NCBI RefSeq assembly: GCF_900048035.1
Contig: NZ_LN999832.1
Span: 248,001-312,000 of the forward strand
Direction: 5' to 3'
DNA length: 64,000 nucleotides
Source: Candidatus Gullanella endobia
GTDB lineage: Bacteria; Pseudomonadota; Gammaproteobacteria; Enterobacterales; Enterobacteriaceae
Shown: positions 10,988-22,572 of the stretch, in pieces
Layout of the letters: each line of letters starts with the position of its first letter
Numbering within the stretch: position 1 is the first letter of the stretch
Notes under the pieces: generated by a model
Databases searched by the model: none
What the model was told of the DNA's origin: nothing
Seen by the model: the letters and a program-made list of their open reading frames with translations, nothing else
Translations under genes and position numbers: made by a program

Positions 10988-13293
10988 ATTTTATGCCAAT
11001 TAAAAGTATTTTATTGATGTTATCAAAAATTAATAGATATGAAATATACATAATCACTCATACTAGTCGATAAAAATTAAGAGATACTAATTTTTATGTT
11101 GTTTTAGTTCTATTAGGACAGTATGTATATCTAAATTTCTCTATTTCAATTATTTTTTAATTTTTTATATATTAACTAAATTCTAAATGATAACGATATT
11201 TTTATGTAGATTGTGATTAAAATAATATCGGTATGCTAATAATTTTTTTGATTTTACGTTCATAAGCTTAATAGTAAAAGAACACAATATAAATATTAGT
11301 AGGAATGAATAGTGAATAGTATTTATGATTTAATTTGTATAATGATAAATAAATTTTAGAAAATATTCTATTGAAAACTATTTCTATACTAGCTTCAAAT
11401 CAAAAATAATTTTTGCAAAGAACATATTAAATAATATTTGTTAGCGGAGATTCAAAAACATAATATTGTTATTGAAATTCATTATTAGGATAGTTATAGA
11501 ATTAGATCACGTAGCATTACGCACGTATTCATTAGCATTAAGTGACAATCTTATTTTAATTATTTTACCAAATATAATTATTAATAAATATTAATCTAAT
11601 CTTATAAAAAAATATTTTAGATATATTAAATTTTTTGAGATAGCAGTTGTAATTAAATTCTTTTTAACTTATTAAACCATCTAGCCAATTATAGTGTTGT
11701 TGATTACAAAGAAAAACTTTTAACCCAAGAAAAAATATAAAAATAGTAATTAGTAGTTAAAATTATCTAATAAAGAGGTATTATTTAATTTGTTCGTAAT
11801 AGGATGTTATATTTTTCTATAAAATCTTAACCTTGTTAAAACAATTATTATAAGATGATAATACAATCCAACGTGACTAATGTTATTTCTATACTAATAA
11901 ATTAAGAAAACGTATAAACTTAATATCTAAAATTAAACTATAATTACGATAATAAATTAAATTGAATTAAGTTATATGAAAGCATTCATAGAATATACTC
12001 CATATTATAAAAGTTTTAATAAAGAGCTAAAATAGCAAAAAGATATTATTGTATAATGAGTATTAAAGTTTTTTGCTATGCATTGATACAAATCAGAATC
12101 TATTAATATAGATTAATAATTTTAGTATTAAATACTTTGACTTATTTGTTATAGATAACCTACAGTATTAGTTATAATAGTAACTATATCCTTTTAATAG
12201 ATGTAGGCAAGTGAAATATCGAAAATCTAAAAAACTTCATTTCCATTTATGATCTTGACTAATATTATCAGTAATATAGAAGTTTAATTGTAATTACAAA
12301 TAGATTATGTTTTGGATATATATAGCGATAATCTGATGAAACATATTACTAATTATATGTTAGCGAAAATAATTAACTTCATAAACAAAGAAGAAACAAA
12401 ATCGATAGCTTAACAAAACTATCGAGTATATACGCGGAGAAACCGCATTAGAATATTGATTTCGATCTGCATATTGATTATGCGCGGTGTCCATTCGAAT
12501 TTTGAATGTTTAGCTCTTATTTACTGAGAAAAATAAAAAACTTATTTATATTATTTAATATGATTAGTTATTAATTTAATTATTGCTGATGTTATAAAAA
12601 ATAACTATATGTCGCTTGTCTTCATTTGCTATTATTTCAGAGACTATCTGAATAATAAAACTTTTATTTGTTATAAATAAGAGAACTTAATAATCATATG
12701 TATTATTAATATCTGATTTACTTATGCTAAATAGCGAAATTTTTTTGCAATATATTCAATACTATCAAATTAGTTATAAAAGAGTTCGCTATTTTTCAAT
12801 AGCTTGAATTCATACGATCAAAAATAATTCTTAATTAGAATTACTGACCATATTAGTTACTATATCAATATGGTGATTTGCTTTCTGCTGATTATCAAAT
12901 AATCAGCATTAACAATTTAAGCAATTACTATAATATCTCGCTAAAATAAACTTATTTTAAAAATATTATGAGAAAAATATGTTCGCTACCAATTTTAACC
13001 TATTTGATAACATTCGATAAATGTTATAACAAATACGTTAACTACTAGATGTAAAGTTAATTACTTAATCTACTTTAAATAGCTTAAAAAATAAATATTC
13101 AATAAATAATTATTACCTTTATTTTTAATAAATCTAGAGAAAGAACAATTTTAAGAACAAAAATGATATTGTTAATTGATCAATCTATTTAATCCTAGGA
13201 TTACATAAAACATGATATTTATTTTTTCTATAGCGTTAGGAAATAAAAACTTACTACTCTATATCGGATTTTTACTTTAAATTAAATAAGTGA
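10988..13293. other. 2.3-kb gene-free gap between xthA and hns
   Basis: The second-longest gap. There is no supported frame. Most is near-random A/T text with stops in every frame. A somewhat GC-richer, hairpin-rich stretch at 12402-12508 is listed separately. A 12-bp palindrome (AATCCTAGGATT) lies near 13192. In E. coli galU is next to hns; no galU trace could be identified. Confidence 0.55.
12402..12508. repeat. Cluster of small hairpins, nature unknown
   Basis: Four short perfect stems follow each other within about 105 bases: TCGATAG/CTATCGA (12402-12408 with 12419-12425), GCGG/CCGC (12434-12437 with 12443-12446), GCATA/TATGC (12469-12473 with 12479-12483) and CATTC/GAATG (12492-12496 with 12504-12508). 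The GC content is above that of the surrounding gap. A TTCGAAT resembling a tRNA T-loop occurs, but its flanks do not pair, so it is not a tRNA. It could be a decayed or novel small RNA, or chance. Confidence 0.3.
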
Positions 13294-13701
13294 CTATATC
13301 AAGAAATCTGCTAATACTTTACCTCCTTCGTGAATTGCTTTTTTGATTATTGCTGGTGTACGACCTTGACCAGTCCAAGTTTTAGTATCACCGTTTTCGT
13401 TAGTAAACTGATATTTGGCTGGACGAGAAACACGTTTTGTTTTTCCGATAGATTTATAAGAATTCATCGAGCATAACAATTCATTCATATCAATACCATC
13501 AGCAATTAACATTTCACGATATTGTTGTAATTTTTTTGTGCGTTTTTCAATTTCAGCTTGAGCTTGAGTATTATCTTCACGACGTTCATTGACAATAATC
13601 TCTAATTTCTCCAGCATTTCTTCAAGAGTTTCCAAAGTATATTCTCTCGCTTGTGCGCGCAGAGTACGGATATTATTAAGAACCTTAAGTGCTTCGCTCA
13701 T
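13294..13701 (-). CDS. hns: H-NS, histone-like nucleoid structuring protein
   Basis: H-NS binds curved AT-rich DNA, compacts the nucleoid and silences transcription. The product is 135 residues (E. coli 137). The N-terminal oligomerisation helices ([20 protein letters not shown], with [16 protein letters not shown]-like sequence before residue 70) and the C-terminal DNA-binding domain with the core [15 protein letters not shown]-type hook (here TPAIIKKA) are conserved. The last two residues of the E. coli protein are missing. In a genome this AT-rich almost all DNA is a potential target, so its role is probably nucleoid architecture rather than selective silencing; that is inference. E. coli has tdk divergent from hns; here there is only a gap. 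Confidence 0.96.
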   Translation of the reverse strand: MSEALKVLNNIRTLRAQAREYTLETLEEMLEKLEIIVNERREDNTQAQAEIEKRTKKLQQYREMLIADGIDMNELLCSMNSYKSIGKTKRVSRPAKYQFTNENGDTKTWTGQGRTPAIIKKAIHEGGKVLADFLI

Positions 13702-15153
13702 TGAATTAATCTCTAATATTATAAATAGTATATCTTTCTAATAATAAAGCTCTAATTTATTTTCTGCAATACCTAAATTGATATTAATTAAAAATATTCT
13801 TTATAAATATTTTAAAAAATTGTAAATATATTATATTTACTAGGCAATAAGATTAATTTATAAAATTCTGTTTTCTTTTAGAATAAATTAAAAGTGTATA
13901 ATAATTTGCTTATGATTTAAATGTAATAAAAGTTTATATTTTTAGTGCTTATAGAAATTACAGTTAGTTCAATTTTTTTTCCTAAAAATTTAAAAATAAA
14001 ATCTATATAAGCATATATATGCTTTAATTTTTATCATTTAATATCTATCTACCCGATAGTAGATTAATGTTTATTATTAATACTACCTTCTATTGAAGAA
14101 ACTATGAAATGCAGGTTTGCTTAATATAAGATGAAAAGGAAATTTATATTTTTTTGAAAAAGTTTATTAAAAAATTATTGTATTATCTGATATGTTTGCT
14201 ATTAACAGAATTTCAAACTCTATCTCTTATCAAGATAGAGTTTGAAATTCTTTTTAAATTAATTCCGGCAAATAATTATTACTAATACAATATCTTATAA
14301 TTATTAATAACGTGGTATGCAAACTTTTATAAGTTGTATTGCAAATCAATAGTTTTTACAATATTAGTTAGGTTTATTCATATATCTTTTTATTTTTGCT
14401 TTTAGAATTTTTTAAATTAATATACATAAAGCTGGTGGTTGTTGGCAATATAGCAAAAAGCTATAGATATATATTATAGTAGATAAATATCACTTTTGAT
14501 CTATAAATATGTTATTGGGTTATACGTCTTAGATTGATAAAATAATTATTTAATACTGTGAATACTGTGCTATACCTTATATACTAATTTTCATGTTACA
14601 CTGTTTACTTGAAATATTTACTACTTATTCTAGATGAATAATTAGTAGAATTTAAAATCATTTAAAGCCTGATAGGTAAACCAGTGATAGGTTTTATTCG
14701 AATAGTTTTTAATTGATAATTTATTAATCTAATCTAACTAATATAGTAGTTTTAGTTGCTTCGTTTAGCAAAGTTATAAGCGTTAAATAATTTGCGATTC
14801 CAGCGTAATAACAAATCTATTCTGTTAAATCATATTACCTGAAAGGTAATTTATTTAATATAGATTATCATTAATATTTTATTGAATAATACTAATTAGT
14901 AATTAGTGTATTAACTAGATTATAAAACATATGGAATTCTAAGCTTATTTAGCTTATAGAACATAGTTAGGACTTAGATTAGAAGCTAATTTTATTTTTT
15001 AACGTATTAAGTTATTAAAAATTAAATTTTTTAATACAAAATTTATCTACTAATAAAATTTTTAGTATTTGTTATCATGTATTGAATAATTATCTATATT
15101 ATCGTTACTTTATATTTTTATAATATTTATTGTTATAACATTTTTCTTTAAAA
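13702..15153. other. Gene-free gap between hns and clsA
   Basis: No gene seen. A strong hairpin with a T-tract on the plus strand lies at 14207-14255 although no plus-strand gene remains nearby. A smaller stem (ATTACCT/AGGTAAT, 14834-14850) lies 300 bases beyond the clsA stop. In E. coli this interval holds tdk, adhE, ychE and the opp operon. Confidence 0.6.
14207..14255 (+). terminator. Orphan intrinsic terminator (19-bp stem, T5)
   Basis: A perfect 19-bp inverted repeat (14207-14225 with 14233-14251) encloses a 7-base loop and runs straight into TTTTT on the plus strand. The reverse orientation has no U-tract, so it reads as a Rho-independent terminator for rightward transcription. No plus-strand gene precedes it now. 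In E. coli tdk sits divergently next to hns and would end about here. Confidence 0.65.
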
Positions 15154-16614
15154 TTAAAGTAATGGACTGAAAAAATAGAATAGATGTTCAATAATACGTT
15201 GCCAGTATGGTCTTTTTGACCAGGCTTGAGGCTCAATTAGCTGTGAGCGTGCAATATACTCTTTCTGTATACGTGCTAAATTATTTCCAAAATCATTATC
15301 GTCAATGACAAGAGTTATCTCAAAATTTAACCATAAGCTTCGCATATCTAGATTTACCGTCCCTAAAAGACTTAATTGTTCGTCGACAAGTACACTTTTG
15401 CTATGTAAAAGACCGCCATAAAACTGATGTATTAATACTCCAGCCTCTAATAATTCTGCAAAAAATGCCCTACTAGCCCAACCTACAAAAATTGAATCAT
15501 TATGACGTGGAATAATAATATGAACTTCTACACCTCGCTGAGCTGCAGTACAAATAGCATGAAGTAAGTCATCACTTGGTACTAAGTAGGGTGTTGTTAT
15601 TATTAATTGTTTACGAGCTGCATAAATAGAGGTGAGTAATGCTTGATGAATGACACCTTCTGGAAAGCATGGACCTGACGATATTACTTGAATTGCATGT
15701 CCGGAGGTATGCTCGAATGGCATAAGATTCATATTAGGTGGTGGTGGAAGAATGCGTTCACCTGTTTCTATTTCCCAATCAAAGGAAAAAATAATGCCCA
15801 TAGCGGTTGCAACAGGCCCTTCCATACGTGCTATAATGTCGATCCATTGACCTACGCCAGCATCTTGTTTGAAAAAACGTGGATCCACCATATTCATACT
15901 GCCAGTATAAGCAAGATAATTATCGATAAGTACCATTTTGCGATGTTGTCGTAAGTCCATACGACGAAGAAAGACACGCAGAAGACTAACATGTAGAGCT
16001 TCTACAATATTCACACCAGCAGCACGCATTAGCGTTGGGTAAGAACTACGGAAAAAATTCATGCTTCCAGCGGAATCAAGCATTAATCGACAGTGTACAC
16101 CGCGTCGTGCTGCCGCCATTAATGCTTCTGCTACTTTATCTACTAAGCCACCAATTTTCCAGATATAAAATACTATTTCAATATTATTTTGTGCTAAACT
16201 AATATCGTGAACTAGAGCTCGTAAAGCATCATCACTACTAGTTAGTAATTGCATTTGATTACCCTTAAGGCCTCCAATAACTTGACGATGTTCACAAAGT
16301 TGAAATAAAGCTCGTGCTACTTCGCTATTTTCGCTAGCAAAAATACAGCGATAGCTTTTAAAATTTTCAATCCATTTGGAAACGGAAAGCCAAAGAGCCT
16401 TACTGCGTTCTATACGGCATTTACCTAGGTTGAGTTCACCGAATAAGAGATAAGTAATAATCCCAACTAATGGGAAAATATAGATGACTAATAACCAGGC
16501 CATAGCGGAAGGTACCGCACGACGTTTCATCATAACCCGCAGAGTAACACCTGCAATTAACAACCAATATCCGAATAGAAACAGCCAGTTAATTACAGTA
16601 TAAAGTATTGTCAT
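15154..16614 (-). CDS. clsA: ClsA, cardiolipin synthase A
   Basis: Inner-membrane phospholipase-D superfamily enzyme that condenses two phosphatidylglycerols to cardiolipin and glycerol. It has 486 residues, identical to E. coli ClsA in length. Two N-terminal membrane helices (about 3-30 and 35-60) are followed by two catalytic HKD motifs: [16 protein letters not shown] near residue 224 and [18 protein letters not shown] near 404. Both contain the H-x-K-x4-D residues. It is flanked by gaps where E. coli has opp genes on one side and kch, yciI and tonB on the other. Cardiolipin synthesis implies that the symbiont still makes part of its own membrane. Confidence 0.96.
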   Translation of the reverse strand: MTILYTVINWLFLFGYWLLIAGVTLRVMMKRRAVPSAMAWLLVIYIFPLVGIITYLLFGELNLGKCRIERSKALWLSVSKWIENFKSYRCIFASENSEVARALFQLCEHRQVIGGLKGNQMQLLTSSDDALRALVHDISLAQNNIEIVFYIWKIGGLVDKVAEALMAAARRGVHCRLMLDSAGSMNFFRSSYPTLMRAAGVNIVEALHVSLLRVFLRRMDLRQHRKMVLIDNYLAYTGSMNMVDPRFFKQDAGVGQWIDIIARMEGPVATAMGIIFSFDWEIETGERILPPPPNMNLMPFEHTSGHAIQVISSGPCFPEGVIHQALLTSIYAARKQLIITTPYLVPSDDLLHAICTAAQRGVEVHIIIPRHNDSIFVGWASRAFFAELLEAGVLIHQFYGGLLHSKSVLVDEQLSLLGTVNLDMRSLWLNFEITLVIDDNDFGNNLARIQKEYIARSQLIEPQAWSKRPYWQRIIEHLFYFFSPLL

Positions 16615-17614
16615 AAGGGAAAAAATCCTGTTTGCTAAGTATTAGACTGAGTTTACCTATACCTATAAGGGATAAAAAGAGGAAATTACTTTATTTGACG
16701 TATTATATGTTTTATTAACAATAAACTAATCAAGGATAAGAAAAGGATAAGAAGTGGTTATAATTAACGATTAGCGTTGATTATAAGTTATTTTAACTAT
16801 TTTGTGATCATAAAGAAAAGAAAACGAAATAATCTTTTTATACATAACTACTAAACATAGTAGTCTTAGTTAAAGCTAGTCTCGTATTTATTGATATTTG
16901 AGTATACTTGAAAAATCTCTAACTCAAATAACAACAGTGCTAATTACTCTTCTTCTCTTTCGTATATACTGCACTGTATCAAACATAAATAATACTTCTA
17001 TAAGTCGTTATATTTACATTTTAAGTGAAAATGTTCTTTTTATCTCACGTAGTAAAAATTTATTTTTTAAAGGATATAAATTACGAATAATATAAAATAC
17101 TAATATTAATGTACTATTTAATATATTTATTTTTTGCTTATTCTTACTAAAATTATAATATTTTTCTTATCAGAAGGATTAGTAGGTAGCACTAGTATAC
17201 TAGTTATAAAGAAAATAATGAAATAAGTTTATTAATTTTATTGAAGAATTATGAGTAAAAAAGATATAAGGCGTGGTTAATGACAAATATATAAAACTTA
17301 AATTAATAATAAGTATTTTATTTAACACCTAAATAATAGTTCATTATCTAAGTTTTAATTGGATTGCATTATCATTCAATCTAACGCATTATAAAATTAT
17401 CAGCATCAATAAATGATTGTGTCTTAACTGAAAATATAATATCTATCAAGATATATAATGGCTATTTTAAAAAGAATTAATGTATAAATCTAATTCTTGT
17501 TCAAATCTAGTAATTATCTGTATAGTATGAAAATGAACTAATATATCATATCCAAGATTAACAAGGGAGATTAACAATTTAATCCAATTATTAATTGTTT
17601 TTTAAGGGATTAGT
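16615..17614. other. Gene-free gap between clsA and yciC
   Basis: Divergent intergenic region carrying the upstream regions of both genes. In E. coli kch, yciI, tonB, yciA and yciB lie here; no trace is recognisable. A 65-codon TTG-initiated frame at 16898-17095 has no ribosome-binding site or family resemblance and is not called. Confidence 0.6.
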
Positions 17615-18367
17615 ATGCTAATTATGGTTAATTCTCTTTATAGAGATATGTTGAATTTTTTCCGTAATCAGTTTACCAGTATTTTACTATTAGTATTTTT
17701 AACAGCATTTTTTAATACATTGCTTAGCCATACATTATTTCCGGAAAATGAGCAATTAATCAGACTAATTGATAGCACTCATATAAAGGATACTACAGAT
17801 GTGACTCTGCAACAATTAGTTCAGAAGTTATCATTAGAAAAAAAACTAGTATTACTAAAAGCTTCTATTATTGCAATCTTTTCGGGTTTAATTAGTAATA
17901 TATTATTAGTCGGTGGATTACTGAGTATGATTCATCAGATATCTAATCGTAAATACATCGGTTTATTGCACGCTATCTTCCTATTAGTACCACTATTGCC
18001 ACGATTGATGCTGCTTATTTTTATTACTACGCTATTGGTAAAGCTAGGACTATTATTAATCATAATACCAGGAATTTTTCTAGCTATTGTTTTTAGCTTA
18101 GCACCTATTATTATTATAAGCGATAATCTGGATGTGATAAAATCAATGTGCTTAAGCGCCAGTATTGCATCTAATAATTTTCGTTTATTAATACCAGCGA
18201 TCTTTTTTTGGTTTTTAGCTAAGACTGCATTGCTTCTTATGAGTACTCAATTTTCTTTTCTGTCATCTTTAGTGACAGCTATATTACTAAATAGTTTAAA
18301 TAATCTGATTTCTTCTCTGCTACTAATCTATCTGTATCGTCTATATATGCTATTACAAAAGAACTAA
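17615..18367 (+). CDS. yciC: YciC, UPF0259 inner-membrane protein
   Basis: A polytopic inner-membrane protein of unknown function. The 250-residue product aligns end to end with E. coli YciC (247). It begins with the conserved pattern S-x-YRD-x2-NFFRNQF, ends LIYLYRLYMLLQ, and has about six hydrophobic helices. The first ATG is chosen because the conserved tyrosine then falls at residue 9 as in E. coli, and AAGGGA stands 6 bases upstream; a second ATG at codon 4 is possible. It is convergent with the trp operon, as in E. coli where ompW and yciEF intervene. Its retention among so few genes suggests a useful but undefined envelope role. Confidence 0.93.
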   Translation: MLIMVNSLYRDMLNFFRNQFTSILLLVFLTAFFNTLLSHTLFPENEQLIRLIDSTHIKDTTDVTLQQLVQKLSLEKKLVLLKASIIAIFSGLISNILLVGGLLSMIHQISNRKYIGLLHAIFLLVPLLPRLMLLIFITTLLVKLGLLLIIIPGIFLAIVFSLAPIIIISDNLDVIKSMCLSASIASNNFRLLIPAIFFWFLAKTALLLMSTQFSFLSSLVTAILLNSLNNLISSLLLIYLYRLYMLLQKN

Positions 18368-19170
18368 CAATTGGCAATTTTAATTTTATCCGTGGATTTA
18401 GTTATGAGATAATATAACGGGCTTTATACTATTACCATTTTTATCTTCTATATATTTTACGATACTAAATATGCATCTAAAAGTTAATCATTAACTCTAT
18501 GTTAGTATTACTTTAAAATTACCTTTTTATTACAAGATAGAAAAAACGATTTAATAACTATATACACTAATAGTGATTTCAGTTTTCTCACACTTTATTA
18601 GCAGAACACAGAATGTATTAGGCAGAAGATAATAATAATTTATTCTCTGTTTACTGCAGAGTTTCTGATTAGTTAAGTCGTATTTGGAATGTTGTTTATT
18701 CAATATCCTTTAGATAAAAAATAATTCTTTCTAAGAACATTTTGAAAAAGAAAATATTTCTTGGATAATTTGTTTCACTTTTAATATAGTGAATATTTAT
18801 GTTGTTTTTAAATCACGAGAAATATATAGATTAATTTTAAATTTTTCGATCTCACTGCTTTATTTTACATTGCTTAGCAGTACTTCTATCTTTTTCTATA
18901 TAGAAAAATAAATATAATAGTACTCACTTATTCTGCGTTTTCAAGATAAGTATTATTAAATAAATATTAATAAGCTATCTAAACTATATTAATAGATTTT
19001 TAGCTATTAATATTGATATTTAATTATTTTTTAACAGAAATACTATTCAGTCAACGAGAACATAAAAGTACTATCTAACCTCATGATATAATGCTATTTC
19101 TAATACTAAGGTAATCAATTTAACTTTTTATTTCATTGATTTATATTATTAGCAGTTTCATTTATATCAG
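18368..19170. other. Gene-free gap between yciC and trpA
   Basis: Convergent gene ends. No gene is seen; ompW and yciEF occupy this place in E. coli. An 18-bp perfect A/T-rich palindrome (TTTTTCTATATAGAAAAA) lies at 18891-18908 and could end transcription from either side, though the distance to both genes is over 250 bases. Confidence 0.55.
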
Positions 19171-19977
19171 CTAACTGCGAGTCGCAGCTTTAAGTTCACG
19201 CACAAAATACTCTAAATTTTTCAACATTATATTAGGATTATCTCTATATTTTTCTATAATCTGTACGATAGCTGAGCCAGAAATCACACCGTTCGTACCA
19301 GCTTTTAGCGCAGTACGGATCTGATCTACTTCAGATATACCAAATCCTTGTAATATTGGTGCAGCCTGATATTCTTTTAAAGAATCGACTATATGTTTAA
19401 TTGGAACATTTGCTCGTTTATCACTACCAGTAACACCAGAACGCGAGAGAAGATAAATATATCCTTTACTATGCAAAGCAATTTCACGTAAAAAAACATC
19501 ATCAGCATTAGGTGGACAGATAAAAATAGGAGCTATATTATGACGTAAGGCAGCTTGTCGAAATACTAAACTTTCTTGTAGCGGTACATCTGCTAAAAGT
19601 AGTGAATCAACGCCAACTTCGGCGCAATGAGCATAAAAAGTATCTATTCCCTTATTATAAACAAGATTGGCATACATTAACAAACCAATCGGTATTGTAG
19701 GGTGTTTTTGGCGAATTGTTTCTAACATTTTAAAACAATGAGTTGGTTTCACTCCGGAAGAAAGCGCGCGAAGATTAGCATTCTGAATAGTATAACCATC
19801 AGCTAATGGATCGGAGAACGGAATACCAAGTTCTAATGCGTCAGCACCCGCATCGACAAGTATATCAATGATACGTAGTGAAAGTGTAACGTTTGGATCA
19901 CCGAGGGTTACAAAAGGTACAAATGCACCTTCATGATATATAGCTAATTGGCTAAACAACTGTTGATAACGCTCCAT
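19171..19977 (-). CDS. trpA: TrpA, tryptophan synthase alpha chain
   Basis: Cleaves indole-3-glycerol phosphate to indole and glyceraldehyde-3-phosphate and passes indole through a tunnel to TrpB. The product is 268 residues, as in E. coli, and is a TIM barrel with catalytic E49 and D60 in the motif [15 protein letters not shown]. The substrate phosphate loop ([10 protein letters not shown], then [12 protein letters not shown]) is intact. Its ATG overlaps the trpB stop by one base (TAATG), so the subunits are translationally coupled. It is the last gene of the six-gene trp operon. No strong terminator follows; only a 6-bp GCAGTT/AACTGC pairing spans the stop codon. Confidence 0.98.
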   Translation of the reverse strand: MERYQQLFSQLAIYHEGAFVPFVTLGDPNVTLSLRIIDILVDAGADALELGIPFSDPLADGYTIQNANLRALSSGVKPTHCFKMLETIRQKHPTIPIGLLMYANLVYNKGIDTFYAHCAEVGVDSLLLADVPLQESLVFRQAALRHNIAPIFICPPNADDVFLREIALHSKGYIYLLSRSGVTGSDKRANVPIKHIVDSLKEYQAAPILQGFGISEVDQIRTALKAGTNGVISGSAIVQIIEKYRDNPNIMLKNLEYFVRELKAATRS

Positions 19978-21167
19978 TAAATCTTTCCTCGCGTTTTCAA
20001 AATATTATGAACAGTAAAAATATCTTTATCGCCGCGACCAGACAGGTTAACGACTAAGATTTGTTCCTTATCCGGTTCCGTTTGTATTATTTTTAGTGCA
20101 TAAGCTAGTGCATGAGATGATTCTAACGCTGGAATAATACCTTCATGGCGCGAAAGAGAACAGAAAGCATTTAGGGCTTCTTCATCGGTAGCTGATACAT
20201 ATTCTGCTCGGCCTATACTATCAAGATAAGCATGCTGAGGACCTACTGAGGGAAAATCTAAACCAGCTGAAATAGAATAAGATTCTTCAATCTGTCCTTC
20301 AGCAGATTGCATCATAGGTGATTTCATGCCGAAATAGATACCTGTACGACCATGTTTTAACGATGCTCCATGCTTCCCAGTTTCAATACCTAACCCTCCT
20401 GGTTCTACACCAATTAAACGAACTGTTGGTTCATCAATAAAATTAGCAAACATACCAATAGCATTAGAACCACCACCGATGCAGGCTATAACTATATCCG
20501 GTAAGCGATTTTCGTGTTCTTGAAGTTGAGTTCGTGTTTCTTCTCCGATCATACGTTGAAATTCTCGTGCAATAGTTGGAAATGGATGTGGACCAGCAGC
20601 AGTACCTAACATATAGTGGGCACGTTCATAGCTATCAGACCAATCACGTAATGCTTCATTACAAGCATCTTTTAAAGTAGAGGAACCACTCTTTACCGGA
20701 ATAACTTCGGCTCCCATTAACTTCATGCGAAATACATTTGGTGATTGGCGTTCAATATCTTTAGCTCCCATGTAAATACGACATTTTAATCCCAGCAATA
20801 CAGAAGAAAGAGCAGAGGCTACACCATGCTGACCAGCACCAGTTTCAGCAATAATTTCAGTTTTTTCCATTTTCTTGGCGAGAAGTGCCTGTCCTAATAC
20901 TTGATTAGTTTTATGGGCACCACCATGTAGTAGATCTTCGCGTTTAAGATAAAGTTTAGCACGAGTTCCAACTGTTAAGTTTCGACATAAAGTAAGAGGA
21001 GTTGGTCGGCCAGCATAGTTTGTCAATAAATCGTTAAATTCAGCCTGAAATTCAGGATCATTTTGAGCACTGACGAAAGCTTCTTCTAGTTGAATCAACG
21101 CAGGCATTAAGATTTGTGGCACATACATACCACCAAATTTACCAAAATAAGGATTAAGTTTAATCAT
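19977..21167 (-). CDS. trpB: TrpB, tryptophan synthase beta chain
   Basis: PLP-dependent subunit joining indole and serine into tryptophan. The product has 396 residues (E. coli 397). The PLP lysine is K86 in the HGGAHKTNQ motif. The phosphate-binding [10 protein letters not shown] loop and the Na+-site region are conserved, and no active-site residue is missing. It is 33 bases after trpC and overlaps trpA by one base. The site before the ATG is GAGAGATAAT, weaker than those of its neighbours. With trpEGDC and trpA it completes the chorismate-to-tryptophan route in the window. Confidence 0.98.
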   Translation of the reverse strand: MIKLNPYFGKFGGMYVPQILMPALIQLEEAFVSAQNDPEFQAEFNDLLTNYAGRPTPLTLCRNLTVGTRAKLYLKREDLLHGGAHKTNQVLGQALLAKKMEKTEIIAETGAGQHGVASALSSVLLGLKCRIYMGAKDIERQSPNVFRMKLMGAEVIPVKSGSSTLKDACNEALRDWSDSYERAHYMLGTAAGPHPFPTIAREFQRMIGEETRTQLQEHENRLPDIVIACIGGGSNAIGMFANFIDEPTVRLIGVEPGGLGIETGKHGASLKHGRTGIYFGMKSPMMQSAEGQIEESYSISAGLDFPSVGPQHAYLDSIGRAEYVSATDEEALNAFCSLSRHEGIIPALESSHALAYALKIIQTEPDKEQILVVNLSGRGDKDIFTVHNILKTRGKI

Positions 21168-21200
21168 AATTGATTATCTCTCACGGTATCAATCTAAAGG

Positions 21201-22565
21201 TTAATAATCGCGCAATATTTGAAATACCTTAGCTAGTTTATGATGATCTTTAATGCCTGGAGTACTTTCTACACCAGAATTAAAATCTAGTCCAGCACAA
21301 CCAAGACGGGCTGCTGCTGCACAGTTATCTGTTGATATAGCGCCAGCAAGGATAACGTTATCCAGCACAGATCCGTTTAATACTGACCAGTCAAAAGATT
21401 TTCCGCTGCCCCCACCATTGTCCAGCACATAGCGATCAACCTGGATTAGATTACGTTTTGGTAGTGTTTTTTGCATATCAAGCGCTTTCCAGATACGGCA
21501 CTCGTTCGATAAGACACAGCGTAGCGTATTAATATAAATTTGATCTTCGCTACCGTGCAGTTGAACTGCTGCCAGTGATAATATGCTAGCAATTTTAGCA
21601 ACATATTCCACTGGCGCATCGCGAAAAACACCGACATAGCGAAGCGCTGCACCGGCTATCACAACGCGGGCTATTTTAATATCTATACACCGTAGGGATT
21701 CAGGAACAAAAATTAATCCACCGTAAATTGCACCTACTTCTAGAGCAGCGCGAGCATCAATAGCACGAGTAAGACCACATACTTTGTTTTCTCCTATTAG
21801 GACATGATGTACAGCCATAGTCAGATTAGGTTTTGACATTAGCGCACTTCCAATAAGAAATCCGTTTACATAATGACTAAGCTCACGAACCTGATGATAG
21901 TGGTTAATACCGGACTCGCTAATAACCGTTACGTCCATTGGAAGTTTTGGACCAAGTATACGAGTGCGATTTAAATCAATCGACAAATCACGCAGGTCGC
22001 GATTATTAATACCAACGACTTTCGCACCTAACGCAATAGCACGTTCGCATTCTTCATCGTTAATAATTTCAGTCAATATGCCCATATTTAAGCTGTGTGC
22101 TATTTCTGCTAACGTATGATAAGTATTATCATCTAAGATAGATAACATTAATAAAATAGCATCTGCCTGATGTAAGCGAGCAAAGTAAATCTGCCAAGGG
22201 TCAATTATAAAATCTTTGCATAATACTGGCTGTTTCACTGAGCGGCTTACTTCGTATAGATAATCAAAACTACCTTGAAAATACTTTTCGTCGGTTAATA
22301 CTGAAATTACAGAAGCATAATTCTGATAAACTCCAGCAATGTCAGTTGGATTAAAGTTTTCTCGAATAAGCCCTTTAGATGGTGATGCTTTTTTACATTC
22401 CAATATAAATGTTGTTTTAATACCGGACAGTACATGATAAAAATTTCGCGTACTAGGCCGAACTTGATAACGGAAACTATCTAATGCTTTTAGTTTTTGA
22501 TGTTTGATAATCCATTTAGATTTATCTTCGATGATTTTCGCAAGTACTGTATCCTGATCCTGCAT
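21201..22565 (-). CDS. trpC: TrpCF, bifunctional indole-glycerol-phosphate synthase / PRA isomerase
   Basis: Fused enzyme for two consecutive steps: isomerisation of phosphoribosyl-anthranilate, then ring closure to indole-3-glycerol phosphate. It has 454 residues (E. coli 452-453). The N-terminal synthase barrel (about 1-255) shows FILECKKASPSKG, CKDFIIDPWQI, GINNRDL and ISESGI. The C-terminal TrpF barrel starts at KVCGLTRA, whose cysteine is the general base, and has the acid aspartate in VLDNGGGSGKSFDW. The gene begins 7 bases after trpD with an AAGGAAG site. The fusion is typical of Enterobacterales. Both active sites look complete. Confidence 0.97.
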   Translation of the reverse strand: MQDQDTVLAKIIEDKSKWIIKHQKLKALDSFRYQVRPSTRNFYHVLSGIKTTFILECKKASPSKGLIRENFNPTDIAGVYQNYASVISVLTDEKYFQGSFDYLYEVSRSVKQPVLCKDFIIDPWQIYFARLHQADAILLMLSILDDNTYHTLAEIAHSLNMGILTEIINDEECERAIALGAKVVGINNRDLRDLSIDLNRTRILGPKLPMDVTVISESGINHYHQVRELSHYVNGFLIGSALMSKPNLTMAVHHVLIGENKVCGLTRAIDARAALEVGAIYGGLIFVPESLRCIDIKIARVVIAGAALRYVGVFRDAPVEYVAKIASILSLAAVQLHGSEDQIYINTLRCVLSNECRIWKALDMQKTLPKRNLIQVDRYVLDNGGGSGKSFDWSVLNGSVLDNVILAGAISTDNCAAAARLGCAGLDFNSGVESTPGIKDHHKLAKVFQILRDY

Positions 22566-22572
22566 AACTTCC

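Noticed and set aside
12489-12505. TTCGAAT resembling a tRNA T-loop
   Set aside because: The five bases on each side do not pair and no acceptor or anticodon arm can be drawn.
16898-17095. 65-codon frame in the clsA-yciC gap
   Set aside because: It would start at TTG with no ribosome-binding site and has no family resemblance.
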